Origin: Schistocephalus solidus
Taxonomy: Eukaryota > Platyhelminthes > Cestoda > Diphyllobothriidea > Diphyllobothriidae
Assembly: GCA_017591395.1 (NCBI GenBank)
Contig: WEDG01005078.1
Location: forward strand, 1-64,000
Direction: 5' to 3'
Length of the DNA stretch: 64,000 nt
Shown here: positions 53,250 through 62,289 of the stretch, in pieces
Position numbering within the stretch: the first letter of the stretch is position 1
Layout of the letters: each line of letters begins with the position of its first letter
Program-made: the position numbers and the translations under genes
Notes under the pieces: generated by a model
What the model was told of the DNA's origin: nothing
Database searches by the model: none
Seen by the model: the letters and a program-made list of their open reading frames with translations, nothing else

Positions 53250-54030
53250 GCGACCGGCAATGGTGGTGGTAGGGGACTTTTAGGAGAGGAACCACGGTGT
53301 TCTTTAATGTATGCAAAGAAATAACACCTATTTGCACTGAGTAGTGGTCTAAAGGCATCAAATCACACTTTGTAGGAATATGGATTTGGATTCGGTACTA
53401 GGTACCCCTTAATGCGGGTGGCCTTGTGCCAACTTCCGGGAAGATTATCTTCTCCCGTGTCCTGATCCTAACAAAAACCCCAGGCCCAACGTCAACACTA
53501 ACACCAACCCTACCCCCTCCATGGAGCTTAGTGCAAGGTCCTCTGCAATAATGGGCGTGCGTGTCCTTGTGACCACCTGGATATAGGCATGTCCGTGCCA
53601 TCCCATTTAGACCACGTCGGGTATCATGAACGTTATAAGTTATTAGTTGGAGTATGGCATTTTCTGCTACTGAGCCCTGGAAGACGGAAAGACAACCGGA
53701 ACAAAATAACTCCTTTGGTCTTAGAGACCGTTGTAATACTCAAGGACCCAACGAAGCTCGGCGGGCGAAAGTTCGAAGTAGTCACCTTGTCCTAAATCCT
53801 CTGGAGCTTAACTTGCGTTCTTGTAGCTCGGTTCATTCGACCAGGAGTTGTTATCATCAGTTCAAAATTTTATAAGAAAATGTCTGAATTTCTACAAACC
53901 TCTTATTTTTTTAACGTAAGCTCTTGCATTAGGATATAGGGTGAGGATGCCTTCTATGGCAGCCAAATGGAGATAAGGGGATAGGAACCACCCCACTCAT
54001 TTAACATATGTGTCCTTTTGGGAAATTTCA
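53250..54030. other. No recognised gene
   Basis: KIF13 intron 5. Short frames on both strands without family resemblance. Confidence 0.5.
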
Positions 54031-54034
54031 GAAG

Positions 54035-54240
54035 GGATAAATATTCCACGACTTAACACTAACACTAACTTAAAGCTAAACTGTAAGCTTAATCTTAACC
54101 CAAGCCTTCTCTTCACCGAAACTCCACAGTTAACTTGAACCCAAACCTTAACCCTTGACCTAATCCTGACCCAAACTTAACTCGGATCCTTACCCTAACC
54201 CTAATCCTAACTCGAAACTCAACCCCGAAATTTGGAGTAT
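54035..54240 (+). repeat. Degenerate telomere-like tract (CCCTAA-related)
   Basis: Many CTAAC, CTTAACCC and CCTAA units, best at about 54,187-54,212, where CCTTACCCTAACCCTAATCC occurs. It resembles a diverged interstitial (TTAGGG)n block on the - strand. Positions 54,250-55,115 hold nothing identified. Confidence 0.55.
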
Positions 54241-55115
54241 AGCCATATGTACTGCGAGCGGTTCCTATTCTCGTGTCCTAGGCGGTGTTACGCCATAAAG
54301 TTATGCTTCAAATAATTGTAATGAATCAACAAATTTTCTTCACATTGTCTGAACAAAACAGGACGCATGAAACGACAATACGACAGGCTAAGTATTGACA
54401 GTAAAGTTCATACACTCCTAAACCCTCCTCACGGGCAGCGCTATCACCCCAAACAGATACCATTCCCAAAATATGCATAAATCAACTTTTTTTTTATCAC
54501 AGTCTGCGCGCCGTCTGTTCTCATTCGTATGTCGGCTTCCTGTCTCAACGAATGTAAACGGTCTTCTGGTTCGTTTCTGCGAGGCCTAGCGTCTCAGTTT
54601 CACCAGAGTGAAGCATAATGCTGATCTACGTGAGCACTCATAAGCCCTTCGGGCACAGTCAAAGCTGGGATTTAAACTTCAGACCCCTTGCTCCTGAAGT
54701 CACTCTTCTGTCCGTTTCCAGCTTGTCCTGCGCTCACAAGCTCGTTCGTAGCAAACGCTGTTCTTAGGTAACCTGCTTCTTTTTTCCTTCGCATACCGAG
54801 AAAAATAAGTTTGACCCTGGAGACCCCTGGGCCTCGCCACTGTAACACACAATTTCTGCTGCTCTCCTCCATTCCGTCCAACTATTGGCAAATTTTTTGT
54901 TGGCCTCTTTACAGCTTCTTCTTCATCTAAAGTTCATTTTATTCCAGGTAGCTTAGTTTCTAAACGACTGTTGGAACGCAAAGTGGTCTGAGTGAAGTAT
55001 TAACAATTCACTATATATGAACTTCTGATGATGCTGTTGACTCTCGCACCAGTATCTTTTGATGACGCCTCTAAAAGTCGATTACCTTTCTCTTCCTTCT
55101 GCTCTTGCAATTCAG

Positions 55116-55282
55116 GGCACCTACAAGAAGGTCTCTGTGACGCCAGCGGCTGATGTGAAGACAGGAGGGATCTACCAACTCCGACAGGGTCTTAATCGCC
55201 GTATCCGCATTTCGTTCGAGCCAACGAACTCACTAAGAAGGAGCGGGGCGTGCTGCCGGTCGAGTGCGAAGCTGTGACACAG
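55116..55282 (+). CDS. KIF13: KIF13-like kinesin-3, exon 6, with an apparent frameshift
   Basis: Acceptor TTGCAATTCAG, phase 0. It encodes GTYKKVSVTPAADVKTGGIY followed by QLRQGLNRRIRISF, matching the KIF13 GEYAAVEL...DVNTGGIFQLRQGHSRRVQV segment. Homology then continues in a different frame from about 55,215 (ELTKKERGVLPVECEAVTQ, matching SGTLPLMVEAILSV) to a good donor CAG|GTTTGT at 55,283. In the first frame a stop occurs at 55,275. So one base is missing, or two are extra, near 55,205-55,225. This could be an assembly error, a sequencing indel or true inactivation. No further downstream exon was recognised up to 64,000. Confidence 0.82.
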
Positions 55283-55865
55283 GTTTGTGAGCAGGAATAA
55301 ATGTGTTTGCCTCCAACCCAAAGATCTCCTACTGTCGCCAATGATATTAAGTTATGGTCTTGCCACAAGCCTAGATGGTCGCCCGTCGAAAAACGCGCCG
55401 ACCGAATCCCCAAAGGAGAACTGAACAGCAAGGGCGGAAGAAAAGAAGCGTATTGCCGTATGCTAAACGCAATCTTTAAGGTAAACAAAGAATGTACAAG
55501 CATGTTCAAGGTCCGAGGGCGATCGGACCAATCAGATAGTGGTCTTCAGCGGGTTGCATCCCGATTTGTCTTATGACTCATCCTGTCGGCAGCTCGCGCG
55601 ACCATCACGCGCACGGCATGCCCGCGGACCGCTAGTGCGGCATGGGCGCAAGAGTCGTCGAGGCGGCATGTGCGCGAGTCGGTTCGGGCGGCTCCTCCTA
55701 ACAGCACTCATTTCAAGTTATAAAGTGCGCGGCGTATCTCATGGAACAGTAACTGAAATTCGCAAACGTATTTTCGGTTAGAAATGTTACATTGTCTGGG
55801 GTTGTAATAAGGATTACCACGATTCATAATAAGTGAAGAAGAAGAAGGTTGTTTGTTCACCGGAA

Positions 55866-55912
55866 TCATGGCTTTATTCGTCTGAGCTTTCGAACTCTTA
55901 CTGGAGTACATC
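55866..55912 (-). ncRNA. Hammerhead-ribozyme-like motif in PLE tail (copy H4)
   Basis: On the - strand: ATCT, then CTGACGA (55,907-55,901), an extra T, helix II GTACTC/GAGTTC (one mismatch), then GAAA, GCTC, AGAC and AATAAA. ATCT pairs with AGA over three bases. The AGCT helix III half is self-complementary, as is the ACGT of H2/H3. Confidence 0.6.
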
Positions 55913-55972
55913 GTCAGAGATAAAACAGCAACATAAACGACTAGCATTTATAGGGGGGCGGGGGGACAGGGG

Positions 55973-56302
55973 TCAATCAGACACCAGTGGCGCCAGTCCG
56001 GAGGTGACTATGCAGGGCCCTATATGCCGGCGCCAGCTCGATAAATCGGTTGAACGAGTTCTCATCGGAGGCGCAGGCTTCAATCGATTCTCGGAAAACG
56101 TGGGCGTGTGCGTGGCGTGGGCGATGATTTTCGTGGCTGCGAAGTTAAACTCGTGACCCGTTTCGTAGGTGTGGATAGCCACTTGCGATAAACCGTCACC
56201 CCGTCTCACAGCAAGCTTATGCTCGTGTATGTGCGATCCAATCATGCGTCCAGTCTGTCCTGTGTAGTTACAGGAGCAGTTTTGGCACGGGATGCGATAC
56301 AC
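55973..56302 (-). pseudogene. PLE GIY-YIG endonuclease domain
   Basis: A 109-codon frame. It shows CQNCSCNYTGQTGRMIGSHIHEHK, in which the GIY...YIG core is represented by NYTGQTGR, the usual Penelope form, and the metal-side residues follow in HTYETGHEF. The C-terminal ENRLKPAPPMRTRSTDL segment corresponds to the E-x-W-x...S-x-N-R end of PLE nucleases. In PLEs this domain nicks target DNA. The domain itself is intact but sits in a broken ORF. A plus-strand copy of the same domain lies at 57,440-57,760. Confidence 0.85.
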
Positions 56303-57207
56303 TACTCCCGAATGCTCATTCGGATTTAATCTGTCCTTGATTCTCCTGACCTAACTGCGCATGGTAGCTTGGGTCGGTGTGCGATTCCAACACCAAGTCC
56401 CGCAACAATGCGCTCGGTCGCTTCTGACACGTTCTTGATATATGACATCGCATGCCATGCCGTAGGGGTTGGTTCCGCTTGGGTCCTACGCGGTCGAACA
56501 CGTAGGCATCGGCTTATGAATGCCTTCGGATAGCCGTTCCGCATAAACTGGTCGCAGAGGTAACGGGCCTCGCGTGCTTTTTCCGCCGGGTTGCTGCAAT
56601 AAGTCTGGATGCGCTTGAATAGTGTTCTCATACAGCTTTGTTTGTGAGCCAACGGGTGGTTGCTGTGAAAATTGAGAAGCTGTGTGGTGTTCGTCGCTTT
56701 CCTGTAGACAGCCTTTTTTTATTTCGCCGTTGGGACTTCGCCTGACTAGTACATCAAGGAAGGAGAGCTGCTGTTCTTTTACTTCTTCCCTCGTGAATTG
56801 TATATCCGAGAAAATCGAGTTAAGGTGATCATGAAAATGCTGCAGCATGTTCCTCTTCAGGATAACAAATGTGTCGTCTACGTAACGGCGCCAAAAGATA
56901 GGCTACTGTCGGGTGAAAGCGATCTTTTCCAGCTCTTGCAGGACCAATTCTGCCACTAAACTGGAAATTGGGGAGCCCATTGGAGTTCCCTTGCTCTGCT
57001 CATAGGTTTCTTCGGCAAAGGTGAAGTAGGTCTTTTGGCAAAATTCGAATAGCGAATTGCGTCGTATGACTCCTCAAGTTTCCTGTGCAGGACTTCTTGT
57101 GCTAAGCTCGGCGGGATGGATGTGAATAAGGACGTCACGTCAAAAGAGACCATCAATTCGTCCGATTGAAAAAAGCACATGAGGCCCGTTACCTCCGCGA
57201 CTAGTTT

Positions 57208-57830
57208 ATGTGGAACGGCTATCCGAAGGCGTTCATAAGCCGATGCCTACGTGTTCGACCGCGGAGGACCCAACCAGAACCAACCCCTACGATATGGCAT
57301 GCGATGCCATATATCAAGAATGTGTCAGAAGCGACCGAGCACATTGTTGCGGGACTTGGTGTCGGAATCGCACACCGACCCAAAGCTACCAAGCTCAGTA
57401 AGGTCATGAGAATCAAGGATAGATTAAATCCAAATGAGCAGTCGGGAGAATTGTATCGCATCCCGCGCCAAAACTGTTCCTGTAACTACACAGGACAGAC
57501 TGGACGTATGCTTGGGTCGCGCATACACGAGCATAAGCTTGCTGTGAGACGGGATGACGGTTTATCGCAAGTGACTGCCCACACCTACGAAACGGGTCAC
57601 GAGTTTAACTTTGCCGTCACGAAGATCATCGCCCATTCCAGACACAATCAAGCCGAGAATTGATTGAAACCTGGGCCTCCGATGAGTACTCGGTCAATCG
57701 ATTTATCGAACTGGTGTCGGCATACAGGGCCCTGCGTAGTCACCTCCGGACTGGCGCAACTGGTGTTTGTTTGCCCCCTGCCCCCACATTATAAATGTTA
57801 CTCGTTTATTTTGCTGGCCGCTCGGATACG
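57208..57830 (+). mobile_element. Penelope-like element, right (inverted, truncated) member of pair 1
   Basis: Begins at NGYPKAFISRCLRVRPRRTQ, continues with YIKNVSEATEHIVAGLGVG and AHRPKATKLSKVMRIKDRLN, and then a complete GIY-YIG domain (CNYTGQTGRMLGSRIHEHKLAVRR, HTYETGHEF) to about 57,760. The main frame (57,208-57,663) is open for 151 codons. The 622-bp copy is the inverse of about 55,920-56,530 in the left member and starts immediately after it. Identity is lost at about 57,830, before the hammerhead region. Confidence 0.85.
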
Positions 57831-58029
57831 CACCTACATAGCCGAATACCTGGCATGACTGTAATAGGTTGGGATTACTATGCATGACAACCAGTATTAA
57901 ATACCGACCAAAGTAAAGCTTTTTAACCGAAGGCACATTTAGAAATTTCGTCTATTATTTCATGTAGGGATCTTTAAAAGAATTATTCTTCATCAGGAGA
58001 AACTTGTGCGGAATACTACGCTTATCTAA

Positions 58030-58112
58030 CTCTGTCTCTGATGATAGATTCGAGTGGCAATCTGGAATGTCAGGCACATAAATCTCTTGTTCCAGTGATC
58101 GTGTCTCCTTCT
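58030..58112 (+). ncRNA. Hammerhead-ribozyme-like motif (copy H5)
   Basis: TGTCT, then CTGATGA (58,038-58,044), an extra T, helix II AGATT/AATCT, then GGAA (consensus GAAA), TGTC, AGGCA and ATAAA. TGTCT pairs with AGGCA (five pairs, one G-T). It follows the right PLE of pair 1 by about 200 bp, but its tail belongs to the H2/H3 type. Confidence 0.6.
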
Positions 58113-58370
58113 TCGAACCTACTTCCTGGAACTGGCATGCGTACTTCTATTGATGGAGCGGGTGGTGAAACTGGAAAACTCTTAGCGTAGATTTGAGCAA
58201 TGAATTGATCACAAATGTTGCACGCAAAGTAAATTCTAGCTTATTACTGACACAGTTACTAAGAATATCATTAAATTAGCACGTTATACAGGCTACTCTA
58301 GTCTGTAGGCATATACTACTAGATTATTTTACTAAATAAACAGGCATATAAACAGGTTTTATTGGTACCA

Positions 58371-60620
58371 ACAAATTTTCTGACGGCTTATAAACTACCA
58401 GCCGTCCTTTGCATAACACAGATAACGAGAGGAAGTAGAAAGCAGTTTGAATTTACAGAAAATAAATACATAAAAGCAAGGGTTAGAGGCCAATGTAAAG
58501 AATAATGAGATCCACGCGTTAGCTTAAAACTTCAGAGGAAAGCAAAGGTGGGGGAGGAGGTAACACAACTCATAGCCATGAGAAACATAGGGGTGGAAAT
58601 TACCAAGGCAATCGTGGTCTAGTTGCGTGCAAAGGTCGGGTATCACCTTACGCATATACGCTGCTTCCAAGTAGCGCCAGGCCCGAGTTGTTCGTGCCCG
58701 AACAAGTACTTGGAAAGCGGTTTTGAGGTCAACAGAGTGACTGCTGTCCACTAGAGGTTTAGTAATTAAAGACCGTGGTACTTTATTTTCTTGTTTAAAC
58801 AGTCAATTAGGCCAATGCTCAGCGGCCTGGTTGCCAATTGGCTTTTGCGTTCACCCAATGTACTTGCATCCACAAGTGCGTGTGAATTCATAAACACAAT
58901 TTGGGGTGGCGTGCAACGGCAAGGCATCCTTTGGGTGGTTAATTGGCCGGCTTCTAGTAGGACTGATAAAGATGAGCTCAGCTGCATTGTATGTTCTTTC
59001 TATGGTGCAGCGTAACCGTCGTTTGATTGTATTACAAATACTGTCACCCATAAAGGGTAAATATATCATAACGGGCTTTTTTGGAACTGAATGTTCCGTC
59101 ACTTTTGGCCGTAAGGAGTTACTGTATTTGGGAATGAAGCATGCAGGATATCCGCAGTTGAGTAAGGCTGATTTGATGCGAGCAATTTCTGTATTAAGGG
59201 TTTCACTTGAGCAAATATTTATGGCTCTTTGAAAAATAGTATGTACCCGCTTTCGTTTTCATTGTACTGGCCCAAAGCTTTTTAAAGTGCAAGTATTGCA
59301 CTTTCCAGGTATTTTTTGCAGAAGAAAGAGTGCCTTATTAAACCATCATCCTTTCTGAGCATGAGGACGTCTAGCAAGGGTAGCGTGTTGCACTGTTCCA
59401 TTTCCATTGTAAATTTTATCTTAGGATACAATTTATTCATGGTAGTAAGAAGGTATTCAGCGTCTTTCTTGTTATTAACAATCGTGAATATATCATCCAC
59501 TTATCTTCTGTATAATGTTGTCATCTTTAATTTGGAAGACACCTTTTCTACTATGTGACCGATGAAAACGTCGGCAAAGGTTGGCCGAGTGGACTTCCCA
59601 TTGCGACTCCATCAATTTGTCTATAGAGTTGCCCATTAAACAGAAATTTAAAATTTTCGGTGCAGTGTCAACAATTCACGTAGTACTTCGGGTGACAGAA
59701 AGCTTTTAGCAGCATGGGTGCACATAACATTTATTGTTTCATCCAATGGTACATTTGTAAATAACGATTCCACGTCCAAGGAAATAATACATTTTTCAGC
59801 GATATTTAGGCGCTTACTTTCTTCAATAAATTTTAAAACTGTCTTTTGTAGTGTGAGTGGAAAACAGTTTTCGAATTGGCTCTAGCTCCCTAAAAAGCCA
59901 TATAGCTCGTCTATGTTGAGGTGCATTAGACATAGAGAGAATTGGCCGTAGAGGTATATCCTTCTTATGATTTTTGGTAGTCCATATAATCTGGGGATAA
60001 CGCAGTATTAGTATCAATCGGTTTTTGTCCAACAACTATTTAATCATTTTCCAGTCTGATTTCTCCATTGCTTTAGATTTATCTTTCCCTGATGGCTCTA
60101 GGCGAAATTTACTCTGGTCCTTTAAAATTGAGTCCATTTTTTCTCACGTAGTCCTTCCGGTTAAGAATAACAACTCCGTGGCCTTTGCCAGCCTTGGAGA
60201 TTATTATTTGTTCATGAAGTTTCAATGCAAAAAGGGCAGTTAGTGGTGTCAGTTGTGTCATAGGAGCTTTACGGTACTGATGAGCAATGTCCACACATTT
60301 TGAATTCAGCCAGCCAACGTCGTCAATGGATCTGGGTACTAGGTTAACTAGTCGACAATTCAAATCTTAAAATTGGGCTTCAAGTTCAACTGGGTTTATT
60401 CTCCTAATCGGCAAACAAAAGTCGAGTCCTAGTGATAAAGCATCTGGTTGTAGCTTATTAAGTTTAATGTCTGATAGATTAAGAATAACTTCATCTGTGT
60501 TCAGAGGAAAATCATCGCCCGTGGGAAGAACATACACCTGGAAGGGGCAATACTTGCACTTTAAAAGCTTTGTGCCACTATAATGGAAACGAAATCTAAT
60601 ACATACTCGTTTCAAAGAGC
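58371..60620 (-). mobile_element. Penelope-like element, left (longer) member of head-to-head pair 2
   Basis: On the - strand, right to left: upstream region (60,615-60,109: VILNRKDYV at about 60,150), TKNHKKDIPLRPILS, the conserved Penelope/telomerase-like block (60,000-59,960), GVAMGSPLGPTFADVFIGHI (motif B, about 59,625-59,555), VDDIFTIVNNK (YVDD box with the Y replaced by a stop, 59,505-59,470), LPLLDVLMLRKDDG, then CVYEFTRTCGCKYIGRT (GIY-YIG start, 58,905-58,855) and the nuclease C terminus (58,751-58,524). The family differs from pair 1. Several stops. Confidence 0.8.
58524..59102 (-). pseudogene. PLE GIY-YIG endonuclease, pair 2 left copy
   Basis: Positions 59,102-58,851 end NCVYEFTRTCGCKYIG, the GIY...YIG core with an inserted cysteine-rich CxC, typical of one PLE group. 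After a frame change the domain continues through RKSQLATRPLSIGLIDCL and DLKTAFQVLVRARTTRAWRY to the acidic/proline C terminus (58,751-58,524). Frameshifts split the nuclease. The same domain, with matching breaks and a few new ones, is at 60,753-61,319 on the opposite strand. Confidence 0.75.
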
Positions 60621-61477
60621 CATAAATATTTGCTCAAGTGAAACCCTTAACACAGAAATTGCTCGCATCAAATCAGCCTTACTCAACTGAGGATATCCTG
60701 CATACTTCATTCACAAATACAGCAACTCCTACCGGCCAAAAGTGACGGAACTTTAAGTTCCGAAAAAGCCCGTTATGATATATTTATCCTTTAAGGGTGA
60801 CAGTATTTCTAATGCAATCAAACGACGGTTAGCTTCACCATAGAAAGAACATACAATGCAGGTGAGCTCATCTTTATCAGTCCTACTAGAAGCCGGCCAA
60901 TTAACCACCCAAAGGATGCCTTGCCGTTGCACGCCACTCCAAATTGTGTTTATGAATTCACGTGCACTTGCGGATGCAAGTGCATTGGGCGAACGCAAAG
61001 GCAATTGGCAACCAGGGCCGCTGAGCATTGGCCTAATTGACTGTTTAAACAAGAAAATAAAGTACGACGGTCTTTGATTACTAAATATCTATTGGACAGC
61101 GGTCGCTCTGTTGACCTCAAAACCGCTTTCCAAGTACTTGTTCGGGCACGAACAACTCGGGCTTTGCGCTACTTGGAAGCAGCGTATATACGTAAGGTGA
61201 TACCCGACCTTTGCACGCAACTAGACCACGATTGCCTTGGTAATTTCCACCCCTATGTTTCTCATGGCTATGAGTTGTGTTACCTCCTCCCCCACCTTTG
61301 CTTTCCTCTGAAGTTTTAAGCTAACGCGTTGAACTTATTATTCTTTACATTAGCCTCTGATCCTTGCTTTCATGTATTGATTTTCTGTAAATTCAAACTG
61401 CTGCTTCTCCCTTTCGTTATCTGTGTTATACAAAGACGGGCTGCAGTTGATTAGCCGTCACGAACTTTGTTGGTACC
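60606..61477 (+). mobile_element. Penelope-like element, right (inverted, 5'-truncated) member of pair 2
   Basis: Inverse of about 58,371-59,235. It starts AAGAGCCATAAATATTTGCTC, where the left member has the complement at 59,215-59,235, and runs through the nuclease region (60,856-61,319: EFTCKCG-type core, DLKTAFQVLVRARTTRA, DLCTQLDHDCLGNFHPY) to TTTGTTGGTACCAA at 61,464-61,477. The left member's matching end is TTGGTACCAACAAA at 58,371. Arms of about 870 bp are separated by about 1.37 kb. Identity between arms is high, with scattered changes such as TAGT/TAGT-CGGC. Confidence 0.8.
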
Positions 61478-61479
61478 AA

Positions 61480-61775
61480 AAAAAGTCTGCTGTTTACGCC
61501 TGTTTTAGTTTCATACCCGGAAAAATGCCTCAAATATTTTACCATAAATGACTCTAATATCTCACTTTTTAAGCGACCCTTTTAATTCGAGGTCGATCAC
61601 ATATCCTCTCTTGAAAATTCTACGTAACATTTACGCATTTTTTTAGGCATCCAGTTGATAACTCAAAGTTCTTTGGGAAAACAACAATGTCTACTCAGAA
61701 AATATGGAATTCGAGATCCGCAGCTCTTTCTCAGCTGCTCAGTAAACGTACTAAACAAATAGCACTAAAATATGC
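61480..61775. other. No recognised gene
   Basis: AT-rich sequence between the PLE pair and the next remnant. No features seen. Confidence 0.5.
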
Positions 61776-61776
61776 G

Positions 61777-62280
61777 TCAAATCGGTGATTGGATAGCCGT
61801 GAAGTCAATGAGAGCTTGCTGCACAAAGCCTTCACACTTTGCCGCTATCCTGTTTGAAGTTTTGCCGCCTCTTATATTTTTCGCTTGAGCTTTTCCCCTG
61901 TGACATCCACATTCGCTTACCGATTGGTGCATGGCCTCGAGCAATTTGTTGCCCTTCTTGGATGATCGAACGCCGACACAGTGAGTTATCTCCCGTGGCA
62001 AATGTGTGTCCAGTGTCCGGGGGGTATAGCTATCCAGTTGGCCCGCGTGGGTATGCCATTTTACTGCTAAGTTGTTTCCGTTCATGTGTGTGGAGATGTA
62101 TCTTGCAGGTTGATCACGATATACCACATCGTGTGGTACGTTATGGACGAATTCTGTTCAGTCCAAGTACTCCGCCCAATCCTTAGCACGCACGTGCTGG
62201 ATGCGACGTGTGATTGCCTCTTGTATTCCACCTGTATTCGGCGCTTTCTTAGGTGTCTTGCAGAAGACTCAGACACATTT
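61777..62280 (-). pseudogene. Possible PLE GIY-YIG remnant
   Basis: On the - strand 62,127-61,777 reads STHMNGNNLAVKWHTHAGQL, then LDTHLPREITHCVGVRSSKKGNKLLEAM. This resembles the IHEHKLAVRR...HTLDTGHTF..REI......GRELLEA part of a Penelope-type GIY-YIG domain. The GIY core itself is not clear (a possible equivalent is YRDQPARYI). A long frame on the + strand (61,839-62,186) covers the same DNA and is read as its shadow. Family assignment is tentative. Confidence 0.4.
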
Positions 62281-62289
62281 TACGAGTAA

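Larger units (their letters stand above)
55830..57207 (-). mobile_element. Penelope-like element, left member of head-to-head pair 1
   Basis: On the - strand, right to left: ELMVSFDVTSLFTSIPPSL (motif A, 57,165-57,120), GTPMGSPISSLVAELVLQEL (motif B, about 56,985-56,930), RRYVDDTFVILKR (intact YVDD, about 56,895-56,860), then QLSFLDVLV (56,780), a RNGYPKAFISRCLR linker, YIKNVSEATERI (56,440), and the GIY-YIG nuclease (56,302-55,973: YRIPCQNCSCNYTGQTGRMI, IHEHKLAV, HTYETGHEF). The tail has the hammerhead-like motif H4. Frameshifts lie at about 56,990, 56,860, 56,560 and 56,340. The 5' end is lost; the element begins at RT motif A where the inverted copy starts. Confidence 0.85.

Noticed and set aside
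55301..55576. + strand frame after KIF13 exon 6 as the next exon
   Set aside because: No similarity to the expected KIF13 segment, and it starts beyond a good donor without an acceptor.
61839..62186. + strand 115-codon frame as a gene
   Set aside because: It overlaps a - strand frame with faint PLE nuclease resemblance, and the + strand product has no recognisable feature.
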